This document shows, one piece after another, positions 50,882-60,983 of a stretch of DNA of 64,000 nucleotides; position 1 is the first letter of the stretch, and each line of letters opens with the position of its first letter. The DNA is from Rhizobium tropici CIAT 899 (GTDB lineage: Bacteria; Pseudomonadota; Alphaproteobacteria; Rhizobiales; Rhizobiaceae). The position numbers and the translations under genes were made by a program. The notes under the pieces were generated by a model. It made no database searches. It was not told the DNA's origin and saw only the letters and a list, made by a program, of their open reading frames with translations. The stretch is taken from assembly GCF_000330885.1 (NCBI RefSeq), contig NC_020062.1, positions 876,374 to 940,373 on the forward strand. The letters run 5' to 3'.

Positions 50882-52078
50882 ATGTCTGATATACGCCCGT
50901 CATGGGCCTACTCGCTGCCGGCGGCACTGCTGCTGATGGCGCCTTTTGATATCCTCGCCTCGCTGGCCATGGATATCTACCTTCCTGTCGTGCCGTCGAT
51001 GCCCGCTATTCTCAACACCACACCTGCTGTGATCCAGCTGACACTGAGCCTCTACATGATCATGCTGGGTCTCGGGCAGGTGGTGTTCGGCCCGCTTTCG
51101 GATCGTATCGGCCGTCGCCCAGTCCTGCTTTCCGGCGCGCTTGTGTTTGCCGCATCTTCCTTTGGGGCAGCTCTTGCAGGAAGCGCTCCCATCTTCGTGC
51201 TATGCCGCCTGCTGCAGGCCATCAGCGCGTCGGCGGCCTTGGTCGCGACCTTCGCGACCGTGCGGGATGTTTACGGCAATCGTCCGGAGCAGGCCATTAT
51301 CTATGCCACATTCGGATCGATACTCTCCTTCGTGCCGGCGCTCGGTCCGATAGCCGGCGCGATCATTGCCGAGCGGTTCGGGTGGCGCGCCATTTTTATA
51401 TTGCTCTCGCTTCTGGCATTGGCCGCGACCTTTCACGCCATGGCGAAGTGGCATGAAACAAGGCCCCAAGGCTCGACCGCGCCGCGCCGGTCTATCTGGC
51501 CGATCTTCAGAAGTCGATCGTTCTGGACCTATACGCTCGCCTTCAGTGCCGGCATGGGGACATTCTTCGTGTTCTTCTCGACCGCTCCTCGCGTGCTGAT
51601 CGGCAGGGCCGGCTACTCAGAACTCGGTTTCAGCATTGCCTTTGCAACGGTTGCCGTCGTGATGATTGCGGCGGCACGCTTCGCCGGATGGTTTGTCGAA
51701 AGATGGGGTGTCGCAGGCTGTGTTGCGCGGGGCATGGGACTGCTTCTTATCGGTGCGGCAGCTCTTGCGCTTGGCCAACTCCATGGAATGCCGTCCTTCG
51801 CAAGCTTCGTGCTGCCGATGTGGATCATGGCGGTCGGCATCGTCTTTGCGGGATCGGTTACGGCGAATGGGGCGCTGGCGGAATTCGGCGATATCGCCGG
51901 ATCGGCGGTGGCGTTCTATTTCTGTATTCAGAGCCTGATTGTGAGTCTCGTCGGAACGCTGGCGGTCACCGCACTGGATGGCGATAGCGCATGGCCGCTT
52001 GTGGCTTTCTCCGCTGTCATGGCGCTGCTGGTATTGGCAGCACTTCATAGGCTGCGGCGTCACACCGCCTTGGCTTGA
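50882..52078 (+). CDS. FloR/CmlA-family phenicol exporter (MFS, 12 TM)
   Basis: 398 residues, 12 predicted membrane segments, DHA1/Bcr-CflA group. Several long stretches match what I remember of FloR: LPAALLLMAPFDILASLAMD near residues 12-31, GPLSDRIGRRP near 70-80, GMGTFFVFFSTAPRVLIG, and ANGALAEFGDIAGSAVAFYF. FloR and CmlA expel chloramphenicol, and FloR also florfenicol. The many differences elsewhere suggest a chromosomal relative rather than the mobile floR. Followed by a strong terminator. Drug specificity is inferred. Confidence 0.85.
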   Translation: MSDIRPSWAYSLPAALLLMAPFDILASLAMDIYLPVVPSMPAILNTTPAVIQLTLSLYMIMLGLGQVVFGPLSDRIGRRPVLLSGALVFAASSFGAALAGSAPIFVLCRLLQAISASAALVATFATVRDVYGNRPEQAIIYATFGSILSFVPALGPIAGAIIAERFGWRAIFILLSLLALAATFHAMAKWHETRPQGSTAPRRSIWPIFRSRSFWTYTLAFSAGMGTFFVFFSTAPRVLIGRAGYSELGFSIAFATVAVVMIAAARFAGWFVERWGVAGCVARGMGLLLIGAAALALGQLHGMPSFASFVLPMWIMAVGIVFAGSVTANGALAEFGDIAGSAVAFYFCIQSLIVSLVGTLAVTALDGDSAWPLVAFSAVMALLVLAALHRLRRHTALA

Positions 52079-52118
52079 TCCGTCAAGCATGCGCCCTTCA
52101 CGGGGTAAAATCAGAAAC

Positions 52119-52151
52119 GACCGCCCGCGAAGGTGAGCTTCGCGGGCGGTC
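52119..52151 (+). terminator. Intrinsic terminator of the phenicol exporter gene
   Basis: A perfect 14-bp stem (GACCGCCCGCGAAG with CTTCGCGGGCGGTC), loop GTGAG, followed by GGTTTTG. It is convergent with the LLM oxidoreductase gene, whose stop is 31 bases on. Confidence 0.85.
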
Positions 52152-52181
52152 GGTTTTGTCTCGTCCTGTTTCAGAACCCTC

Positions 52182-53204
52182 CTAGCGCCACCCCAATGCC
52201 GGTGCGACATGCGTCAGGATGCTTTCGATGACATGGGCGTTATAGTCGACCCCGAGCTGGTTCGGCACCGTCAGGAGCAGCGTGTCGGCCGCGGCGATGG
52301 CTTCGTCCTTTGCCAGCTCTTCGATCAGCACATCCGGCTCTGCGGCATAGCTGCGGCCGAAAATGGCGCGTGTCTTCTCATCGATGAAGCCGACCTTGTC
52401 CGAATCCTTGCCGCTGCTGCCGAAATAGGCACGGTCGAGATCATTCACCAGCGCGAAGATGCTGCGGCTAACCGAAACCCGCGGTTCACGCTTGTGCCCG
52501 GCTTCTTTCCATGCCTCGCGATAGAGCCTGATCTGGTCTGCCTGCTGGACGTGGAACGGCAGGCCGCTTTCATCATCCTTCAGTGTGGAGCTCTGCAGGT
52601 TCATGCCGAGCTTCGCGGCCCATACGGCCGTGGCATTGGAGCCGGCACCCCACCAGATTCGCTCGCGCAGGCCCTCGGAATAAGGTTCCAGGCGCAACAG
52701 GCCGGGCGGGTTGGGGAACATCGGCCGAGGGTTGGGCTGTGCGAAGCCTTCGCCACGCAGCAGATCGAGCAGCACTTCCGTATGCCTGCGGCCCATATCG
52801 GCATCGCTTTCGCCCTCCATCGGTGCATAGCCGAAATGGCGCCACCCGTCGATTACCTGTTCAGGAGAGCCGCGGCTGATGCCGAGCTGCAGCCGGCCGC
52901 CGGCGATAAGATCGGCAGCGCCCGCATCCTCGGCCATGTAGAAAGGATTTTCATAGCGCATGTCGATGACGGCGGTGCCGGTTTCGATGTGGCTGGTCTT
53001 GGCGCCGACAGCCGCCAGCAGGGGGAAGGGGGAGGCAAGCTGACGTGCGAAATGATGCACGCGGAAATAGGCGCCGTCCGCACCCAGCTGTTCCGCCGCG
53101 ACGGCAAGGTCGATCGATTGCAGCAGCGTGTCGGCAGCCGAACGGGTTTGCGACTGGGGCGAGGGCGTCCAGTGGCCGAATGAAAGGAAACCGATCTTCT
53201 TCAT
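52182..53204 (-). CDS. LLM-class flavin-dependent oxidoreductase (luciferase-like)
   Basis: 340 residues of the luciferase-like TIM-barrel family. It begins KKIGFLSFGHWTPSP, with YFRVHHFARQLASPFPLLAA near residues 46-65, GGRLQLGISRGSP near 101-113, and RIWWGAGSNATAVWAA. It belongs to the MsnO8/alkane-like group rather than the DszA group at 31470. AGGA lies seven bases before the ATG. It uses reduced flavin; substrate unknown. Confidence 0.85.
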   Translation of the reverse strand: MKKIGFLSFGHWTPSPQSQTRSAADTLLQSIDLAVAAEQLGADGAYFRVHHFARQLASPFPLLAAVGAKTSHIETGTAVIDMRYENPFYMAEDAGAADLIAGGRLQLGISRGSPEQVIDGWRHFGYAPMEGESDADMGRRHTEVLLDLLRGEGFAQPNPRPMFPNPPGLLRLEPYSEGLRERIWWGAGSNATAVWAAKLGMNLQSSTLKDDESGLPFHVQQADQIRLYREAWKEAGHKREPRVSVSRSIFALVNDLDRAYFGSSGKDSDKVGFIDEKTRAIFGRSYAAEPDVLIEELAKDEAIAAADTLLLTVPNQLGVDYNAHVIESILTHVAPALGWR

Positions 53205-53564
53205 GGTACAATCCTACTATATCCGGTTAGCACGGCCCGATTTTGCATCCCCCATGTCCATCCAGACAGGTGCCGCGTCCAAGGGGCCGCTTGCTTGTCT
53301 CTTTATGGCATGGCTCGCAAAAGCCGCTTTTTCAGATGGTTATATGTGCATGGATGCAGCGGATGGAACAGCGCAATCTGTGAACTGATCGTCAATGCCG
53401 ACGAGGTTGTGTTCTTCCCATATGTGGTTTCCTGCGTGTTTCCTAACATGAACAAATTTTAACGAAGACATTAACAATCAGATAACGCACCGCACCGAAA
53501 CTGCCGCGCGTGTGAGTGCATCTCTCGCTTTCAATGTCCTTGAAACAAGAAATGGCAGGAAACC
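53205..53564. other. 360-base intergenic region, nothing recognised
   Basis: Divergent promoter region between the LLM oxidoreductase and the IalB gene. The AT-rich stretch around 53445-53485 (AACAAATTTTAACG) may belong to the IalB promoter. No gene or strong palindrome seen. Confidence 0.5.
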
Positions 53565-54065
53565 ATGTTTGCAAGAAATTTCGCCCCCGCTCTGGTCTTC
53601 GTCGCATTCAGCGCCGGTATCGCGCATGCGGAAGTGCCCGTCCGTATCGATCAATTCGATCACTGGGGTGCTTATTCTTATAAGTCGGGCGACAGCGTCA
53701 GTTGCTATGTTTTATCGAGGCCGGTTGCGCAGCAGCCCGCCAGTGTTGATCATGGCGACAACTTCTTCATCGTCTCGCGTCTGTCGCCCGGCGACAAACT
53801 GGTTCCGGAAGCCGCGATGGGCTACGACCTGAAAGACGGTGCGCAGATGACGGCGACGGTCGGGGACAAGACGTTCCCGATGTTTACGAAAGATCGGCAT
53901 GGGTGGGTGAGGAACGAGGCGCAGGAGCCGACCATGGTCAACGCCATGAAAGGCGGCGCGCAACTGCAGCTGCAGGCGACCTCGAAGCGAGGCACCGAGA
54001 CGAGTTATTCCTACTCTCTTTCCGGCATTACGGCCGCATTGAAGCGGATAGAGACTTGCCGGTGA
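53565..54065 (+). CDS. Invasion-associated locus B (IalB) family protein
   Basis: 166 residues with a signal peptide ending near AHA (residue 22). The body is typical of IalB proteins: VDHGDNFFIVSRLSPG near 62-77, EAAMGYDLKDGAQM, FTKDRHGWVRN, and a C-terminal SYSYSLSGITAALKRIETC. Two cysteines (Cys48 and the penultimate-region Cys165) may form a disulfide. Bartonella IalB affects erythrocyte entry; in rhizobia it is an envelope protein of unknown role. AGGA precedes the ATG. Confidence 0.88.
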   Translation: MFARNFAPALVFVAFSAGIAHAEVPVRIDQFDHWGAYSYKSGDSVSCYVLSRPVAQQPASVDHGDNFFIVSRLSPGDKLVPEAAMGYDLKDGAQMTATVGDKTFPMFTKDRHGWVRNEAQEPTMVNAMKGGAQLQLQATSKRGTETSYSYSLSGITAALKRIETCR

Positions 54066-54132
54066 GATCGGCGGCGTTCGAGGATCTATCGGTGATTTCG
54101 TTGCGGCGAGTTGTGTAGTGGATAGGCGGATT

Positions 54133-54161
54133 GGCGTCTTCTCATTCGCGGAGAAGGCGCC
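54133..54161. terminator. Hairpin after the IalB gene
   Basis: GGCGTCTTCTC and GAGAAGGCGCC pair with one mismatch around a seven-base loop, 67 bases after the stop. No U-run directly follows. Confidence 0.5.
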
Positions 54162-54198
54162 AGCCGGGGCTTTCGAACTGATATCTCTTGTGAAATCA

Positions 54199-54245
54199 AA
54201 AATCCTGATATAAATGAGATCTGTTGATGGGGAATTCAGGATTTT
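54199..54245. promoter_or_regulatory. Inverted repeat AAAATCCTGA / TCAGGATTTT at the regulator start
   Basis: Perfect 10-base arms separated by 27 bases. The right arm (54236-54245) contains the AGGA ribosome site and abuts the ATG at 54246. Binding, or RNA folding, here would block translation or transcription of the regulator gene, suggesting autoregulation. Confidence 0.5.
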
Positions 54246-55175
54246 ATGCAGCGCGGCTTTCTGACAATTTATGCGGGTGAGAACGCTGCGGTTTTCCGAG
54301 CGCTATCGGCGCCGGCACGTGTCGACATGTTGAAGCTGCTGTGCGCCAGGGGCTCGCTAAATGTCAACGAGATCGCCCGGGAACTGGATCTGCCGCAATC
54401 GACCGTCGCGACTGGTATCATGATCCTGGAGGAGGCCGGTCTTGTCGAGACCAAGGCCGCCAAAGCGCGCAAGGGCTACCAGAAGATCTGCACTGCGCTC
54501 TATGACGAGATCCTTTTGAGTTTCGAGGATCAGGCCTTCAAGCATGATGAGGACGTGATCGAAGTCGCCATGCCGATCGGCCTTTATACGAGCTGCGAGA
54601 CGCATGCACCATGCGGCCTGTGCTCGACGGAGGGTGTCATCGGTCTGCTCGATGTTCCCGACTATTTCCTCGACCCTCAGCGCATGCAGGCGGGCCTTCT
54701 CTGGTTCGGTCGCGGCCATGTCGAATATAAATTCCCAAACAATGCCAAGATCTTGAACAGGAATGTCAATGCCATCGAATTCTCGATGGAGCTCTCATCC
54801 GAAGTGCCTGGCACCAATCCTGACTGGCCGTCCGACATCACTGTGTGGATCAACGGCGTCGCCGTTGGCACATGGACGTCTCCGGGCGATTATGGCGATA
54901 AGCGTGGGGCTTTTACGCCAAGCTGGTGGAAGCTGGAAGGTTCTCAATACGGTAAGCTGAAGACCTGGCGAATCTCCAAGAAGGGTACGTTCATCGACGG
55001 AGTCGCCTCTTCCGATGTGACGATCGATGATCTCGCCATCAGTCAGCACTCATCGATCCGTCTGCGGATCGGGATCGCGGAGGATGCGCGCAACACCGGC
55101 GGCATCAATATTTTCGGCCGCGGTTTCGGCAATTATGGCCGCGATATCCTCATGCGCATCGATTTGGCGCAATAG
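54246..55175 (+). CDS. Winged-helix regulator with Cys cluster and beta-sandwich sensor
   Basis: 309 residues. Residues 12-85 are an ArsR-like winged helix (LSAPARVDMLKLLCARG, then LNVNEIARELDLPQSTVATG). A cysteine cluster CxxxxxCxxC is at residues 117-126 (CETHAPCGLC), possibly a metal or redox site. The C-terminal part (about 150-309) is beta-rich with many Trp, Gly and Asp (ITVWINGVAVGTWTSPGDYG), like a carbohydrate-binding jelly roll. Just upstream of the GH51 gene, so it likely senses an arabinose-type sugar. ArsR-type proteins are normally about 100 residues. Confidence 0.75.
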   Translation: MQRGFLTIYAGENAAVFRALSAPARVDMLKLLCARGSLNVNEIARELDLPQSTVATGIMILEEAGLVETKAAKARKGYQKICTALYDEILLSFEDQAFKHDEDVIEVAMPIGLYTSCETHAPCGLCSTEGVIGLLDVPDYFLDPQRMQAGLLWFGRGHVEYKFPNNAKILNRNVNAIEFSMELSSEVPGTNPDWPSDITVWINGVAVGTWTSPGDYGDKRGAFTPSWWKLEGSQYGKLKTWRISKKGTFIDGVASSDVTIDDLAISQHSSIRLRIGIAEDARNTGGINIFGRGFGNYGRDILMRIDLAQ

Positions 55176-55229
55176 TATCGTAATTTATGATACATAGCAC
55201 ATTGTCGGGGTTAAATTCCGGTAAGTCAT

Positions 55230-55271
55230 ATTTTTTATAAGATGCTGATTTTGCGAGGTATTTTATAAAAT
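55230..55271. promoter_or_regulatory. Repeated TTTTATAA elements upstream of the GH51 gene
   Basis: A perfect 12-bp palindrome, ATTTTATAAAAT (55260-55271), and a related TTTTTTATAAGAT about 30 bases upstream. The spacing of about three helical turns puts both on one face of the DNA. Candidate operators for the adjacent regulator. Confidence 0.4.
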
Positions 55272-55324
55272 CCCAGGCGTTGCTCCTGTGGCTTTTGTGA
55301 TATTTTCCGTCTCGGGTGCGTTGA

Positions 55325-56902
<1,578 letters not shown>

Positions 56903-56911
56903 TGCCTTGCC

Positions 56912-56932
56912 GCCGGGGTAATGCACCCCGGC
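56912..56932. terminator. Hairpin after the GH51 gene
   Basis: A perfect 8-bp stem (GCCGGGGT with ACCCCGGC) and five-base loop, 10 bases after the stop. No U-run; probably a partial terminator or RNA-stability element. Confidence 0.5.
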
Positions 56933-57095
56933 ACCGAAAACGGTCTGATGGTCGCGAGGAGGCGGCCGACGACCCGTTGCAGGCCCGGACCGCCGCACGC
57001 TACTTCGAGTGGCCGGCCGGGAAAAGGGGTGAGAATCGCGGTCTGCTCATCATCGCTTGAGTGTGCCGCGCAGTCGATAAAAATGGGAGGAGATC

Positions 57096-58997
57096 ATGAA
57101 GCAGTGGAAGAAGCTTGCCTTCGGCGTCGCGCTGGCCACGTTCGGCCTCATCGCGGCAGCCAAGGCTCAAGATTATACCGCCTTGCCTCGCAAGGAGACC
57201 TTGATCGTCGAGAACCCTGAGGGGACGATCAAGAATCCGGGCTGGTTCAACATCTGGGTCAATGGCGGCGGCGGCGTCTCGACCGGCCTCCAGCAGCTGA
57301 CGATGGACACGCTTTGGTACATCGATCCGGAAAAAGGCCTGGGTGGTTCGGCCTGGGACAACTCCCTTGCTTCCGACAAACCGCAATATAATAACGATTT
57401 CACCCAGATGACGGTGAAACTGCGCAAGGGCATCTATTGGAGCGACGGCGTCGAATTCACCGCCGATGATGTGGTCTACACCGTCAAGACGCAGATGGAT
57501 CATCCGGGCATGAACTGGAGCGCCGCGTTCTCGGTGCAGGTCGCGAGCGTTGAGGCGCCAGATCCCTATACGGTCGTCTTCAAGCTGAAGAAGCCGAATT
57601 CGCGTTTCCACGCCATCTTCACCGTTCGCTGGAACGGTGCCTGGATCATGCCGAAGCATGTCTTTGAAAAGGTTGCCGATCCGGTTCGCTATGATTTCGC
57701 CAATCCCGTTTCGCTCGGCGCCTACAAGCTGAAGGCGTTCGACCCGCAGGGCAAATGGTACACCTGGGAGAAGCGTGACGACTGGCAGCGTACCTCGCTT
57801 GCCCGCTTCGGCGAGCCGGCTCCGAAATATGTGAGCTATGTCGATCCCGGTCCGCCGGACAAGCGTACGATCGCGCAGCTCGAACACAATCTCGATATCA
57901 TTCACGACAACACGCCGGAAGGCATGTTCACGCTGAAGGAGAAGTCGAAGACCGTCGAAAGCTGGTTCCCCGGCTTCCCCTTTGCCCATCCCGATCCGAC
58001 CCTGCCGGCCGTAATCTTCAACAATCAGGATCCGCTGTTCCAGAATCCCGACGTGCGGTGGGCATTGGCACTGCTGATCGATATCAAGGCCGTCGATATG
58101 GCGAGCTATCGTGGTGCTGCCACGCTATCGGCACTCGGCGTTCCGCCGACGGCGGTCGCCATGACGGATTATCAGGCGCCGATGCAGGATTGGCTGAAGA
58201 ATTTCGAGATCGATACCGGCAAGCGCAAGATCAAGCCCTACGATCCGACGATCGGTCAGCAAATTGCGGATATCCTGCGCAAGCAGCCGAAATACAAGGA
58301 TCAGATCCCGACCGATCCGGCCGCGATCAGCAGTGCTTTTGGTTATGGCTGGTGGAAGCCCGATCCCCAGGCCGCCGCAGAGCTCTTTGAAAAGGCCGGC
58401 TTCAAGAAGGTGGGCGGCAAATGGATGACGCCCGACGGGCAGCCGTTCAAGATCCGCCTGACGGTCGAAGGTGATACCCGCTCCGTCTTTACCCGTGCGG
58501 GCACTCTGATCGCCCAGCAATGGGCAGCCTTCGGCATCGATTCCAAAGCTGCTCCATCAACAAGCGTTTGGCAGGCGGGATTGCAGCCCGGCGATTACCA
58601 AGTCGCTATTGCATGGAGCGTCGAGACCTGGGGTGGCGATCCCGATCTGTCCTTCTTCCTCGACAGCTGGCATTCGGAGTTTGTCGCCAAGAAGGGCGAG
58701 AACCAGGCGCCGCGCAACTGGCAGCGCTGGTCCAATCCGGAGCTCGACAAGATCATCGAAAATATCCGCCGCATCAGCGCCGATGATCCGAAGGGCATCG
58801 AACTTGGCAAGGACTATCTGAAGCTGGTTGCGCAGCAGATGCCGACCATTCCGCTGATGTCCTATAACGTCTTCACCTCGATGGATACGACCTATTGGAA
58901 AGGCTATCCGACCATTGCCGACCCCTATACGGACCCCGTTCCCAATTGGGCGAACTCCCGGTTGATGATGGTCAAGCTGAAGCCGGCGCAGCCCTGA
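57096..58997 (+). CDS. ABC transporter substrate-binding protein, family 5 (arabino-oligosaccharide candidate)
   Basis: 633 residues, long for the OppA/DppA fold. Signal peptide to about AKA (residue 24). The usual family 5 signature is present as YWSDGVEFTADDVVYTVKTQ near residues 115-134. GGAGGAG precedes the ATG. Directly downstream of the GH51 gene and followed by two permeases and two ATPases. Family 5 binding proteins from several bacteria bind oligosaccharides, and context here favours arabinofuranosyl oligosaccharides. Confidence 0.9.
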   Translation: MKQWKKLAFGVALATFGLIAAAKAQDYTALPRKETLIVENPEGTIKNPGWFNIWVNGGGGVSTGLQQLTMDTLWYIDPEKGLGGSAWDNSLASDKPQYNNDFTQMTVKLRKGIYWSDGVEFTADDVVYTVKTQMDHPGMNWSAAFSVQVASVEAPDPYTVVFKLKKPNSRFHAIFTVRWNGAWIMPKHVFEKVADPVRYDFANPVSLGAYKLKAFDPQGKWYTWEKRDDWQRTSLARFGEPAPKYVSYVDPGPPDKRTIAQLEHNLDIIHDNTPEGMFTLKEKSKTVESWFPGFPFAHPDPTLPAVIFNNQDPLFQNPDVRWALALLIDIKAVDMASYRGAATLSALGVPPTAVAMTDYQAPMQDWLKNFEIDTGKRKIKPYDPTIGQQIADILRKQPKYKDQIPTDPAAISSAFGYGWWKPDPQAAAELFEKAGFKKVGGKWMTPDGQPFKIRLTVEGDTRSVFTRAGTLIAQQWAAFGIDSKAAPSTSVWQAGLQPGDYQVAIAWSVETWGGDPDLSFFLDSWHSEFVAKKGENQAPRNWQRWSNPELDKIIENIRRISADDPKGIELGKDYLKLVAQQMPTIPLMSYNVFTSMDTTYWKGYPTIADPYTDPVPNWANSRLMMVKLKPAQP

Positions 58998-59009
58998 TTT
59001 CTCCCGACC

Positions 59010-59068
59010 CTGATGCGGCAACCGCCGCATCAGGCACCTTTCGCCGGACACTAGGCACGTCCGGCGAA
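59010..59068 (+). terminator. Tandem hairpins between binding-protein and permease genes
   Basis: Two perfect 10-bp stems in a row: CTGATGCGGC/GCCGCATCAG at 59010-59033, and TTCGCCGGAC/GTCCGGCGAA at 59040-59068 followed by TCTTTT. The second looks like an intrinsic terminator inside the operon. It should lower permease expression relative to the binding protein. Confidence 0.7.
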
Positions 59069-59114
59069 TCTTTTGAATTGATGATGAAGCGCAAGCAGCG
59101 AGGAAGACGGCGGC

Positions 59115-60119
59115 ATGACGTCCTATCCAGTTTTCGTATTGAAACGATTTGGCCAATTCCTGCTCGTTGTCTTCCTCGGCATATCCGCGACGTTCTTCAT
59201 CACCCACATGACACCGATCGATCCCGTTGAGGAAAGCATCGGGACGATCCAGCAGATGGGCCAATCCGATCCCCGCGCTGTCGAGTTGATGCGTCAGTCG
59301 TTGCGTGAGCTCTACGGCCTCGAGGGCTCCATCTGGCAGCAATATCTGCATTTCTGGGGGCGTCTTGCGACCGGCGATCTCGGGCCGTCGCTTTCGGCCT
59401 TTCCCACGCCCGTTTCCGCCATCATCGCGAGGGCGCTGCCATGGACGATCGGTCTGATGACGGTTTCCGTCATCCTGACCTTCATTCTCGGCAACGCGAT
59501 CGGCGCGCTCGCCGGCTATTGTCGCAAGAGCGCGGTGCTGAAGGCCGTCAGCCTCGTTTTCATCGCCATGCAGCCGATCCCCTATTACATTCTCGCCTTC
59601 GTGCTGATCATTCTCTTCGGCTATGTCTGGCCGATCCTGCCGATCAATGGCGGTTACGAAATGAACACCAACCTCAATCTCTCTGTCACGCTGGTGCTCG
59701 ATATTCTTCGTCATTCCATTCTGCCGGCGTTGTCGCTGATCCTTGTCGGGACGGGCGGCTGGCTGATCGGCATGCGGGCGCTGGTCTCCAATATCATCAC
59801 CGAGGATTACGTCGTTTTCGCCGAGCTCGGCGGCGTGCCGAAGCGCAAGATCCTGCGCTCCTACATTGCCCGCAATGCCATGGTGCCGCAGTTTACCGGC
59901 CTTGCCATGTCGCTCGGCGCGGTCTTCAACGGTACGGTCATCACAGAAATCGTCTTCGGCTATCCCGGTATCGGCAATCTCCTGATTTCGGCCGTGCACG
60001 CGGGCGACTACAGCCTCGTCCTGGGGCTCAGCGCGCTATCGATCGTCGGTGTCGCTGCGGCCGTATTCATCATCGACATATTGGGTCCGCTGATCGACCC
60101 GCGCATAAAGGTGGAGTAG
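59115..60119 (+). CDS. ABC transporter permease (DppB type)
   Basis: 334 residues, six predicted membrane segments, BPD_transp_1 domain at about 105-325. The coupling loop is DYVVFAELGGVPKRKIL near residues 231-247. A GAGGAAG ribosome site is upstream. It follows the tandem hairpins and precedes the second permease by 3 bases. Confidence 0.91.
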   Translation: MTSYPVFVLKRFGQFLLVVFLGISATFFITHMTPIDPVEESIGTIQQMGQSDPRAVELMRQSLRELYGLEGSIWQQYLHFWGRLATGDLGPSLSAFPTPVSAIIARALPWTIGLMTVSVILTFILGNAIGALAGYCRKSAVLKAVSLVFIAMQPIPYYILAFVLIILFGYVWPILPINGGYEMNTNLNLSVTLVLDILRHSILPALSLILVGTGGWLIGMRALVSNIITEDYVVFAELGGVPKRKILRSYIARNAMVPQFTGLAMSLGAVFNGTVITEIVFGYPGIGNLLISAVHAGDYSLVLGLSALSIVGVAAAVFIIDILGPLIDPRIKVE

Positions 60120-60122
60120 GCC

Positions 60123-60980
60123 ATGCTGACGATCGTTCGCGACCTTGCTCGCCAGAATATGGAATTCCTTTTCGGTCTTCTGTTGCTCGCCATCATCGTC
60201 GGGCTGGTGATCCTGTCTTATTTCTCGCCCTATGGCCCAGCCGATCTTTATCTGCTGCCGCCCGACATGCCGCCGGATGGGCAATACTGGCTGGGTACGA
60301 CATCGCGCGGCCAGGATGTCTTCTGGCAGCTCACGACGGCGCTTCGCAACACACTCTATTTCGGCATCGGCGTCGCCATCCTGTCGCGCATCATCTCGCT
60401 GGTCGTGGGGCTGGTGGCTGGCTATGCCGGCGGTGCCGTCGATCGCGTGCTGATGGCGATCAACGACAGCATCATGGTCATTCCGCAGTTTCCGTTGCTG
60501 ATCCTGTTCTACTTCGTGCTCAAGGATGAAATGACCTGGACGGTGCTCATCATCGTCATGGCCTCGCTAGGCTGGTCCTACGACGCGCGCCTGATCCGCT
60601 CGGTGGCGATCAGCCTGAAGACGCGGCCTTTCACCACGCAGAGCGTCTATTCCGGCATGAGCATGCGCAAGATCCTCGTCGAGGAACATTTGCCCTATGT
60701 GCTGCCGATCGTTTTTGCCACGACGATGAACAACATGATTTGGTCGATTGGCATGGAGATCACGCTCGCGGTGCTCGGCTTCACCGATATCGAGACGCCG
60801 ACCATGGGCATGATGATCTATTGGGCCAATGCGCATTCGGCGCTGATCGCCGGAACATGGTGGTGGGTTGCAGCGCCGGTCGCCGCCATCGTGGTGCTGT
60901 TCATGGCGCTCTTCCTGCTGTCGATGTCGATGAATGAATATAACGACCCCCGCAGTCGTTTGAACCGGATGGGAGGCTGA
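60123..60980 (+). CDS. ABC transporter permease (DppC type)
   Basis: 285 residues with an N-terminal membrane segment (about 15-37) and a BPD_transp_1 core. It carries LGTTSRGQDVFWQL near residues 57-70, typical of DppC proteins. It ends 3 bases before the ATPase gene. Probable channel partner of the previous permease. Confidence 0.91.
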   Translation: MLTIVRDLARQNMEFLFGLLLLAIIVGLVILSYFSPYGPADLYLLPPDMPPDGQYWLGTTSRGQDVFWQLTTALRNTLYFGIGVAILSRIISLVVGLVAGYAGGAVDRVLMAINDSIMVIPQFPLLILFYFVLKDEMTWTVLIIVMASLGWSYDARLIRSVAISLKTRPFTTQSVYSGMSMRKILVEEHLPYVLPIVFATTMNNMIWSIGMEITLAVLGFTDIETPTMGMMIYWANAHSALIAGTWWWVAAPVAAIVVLFMALFLLSMSMNEYNDPRSRLNRMGG

Positions 60981-60983
60981 GGG

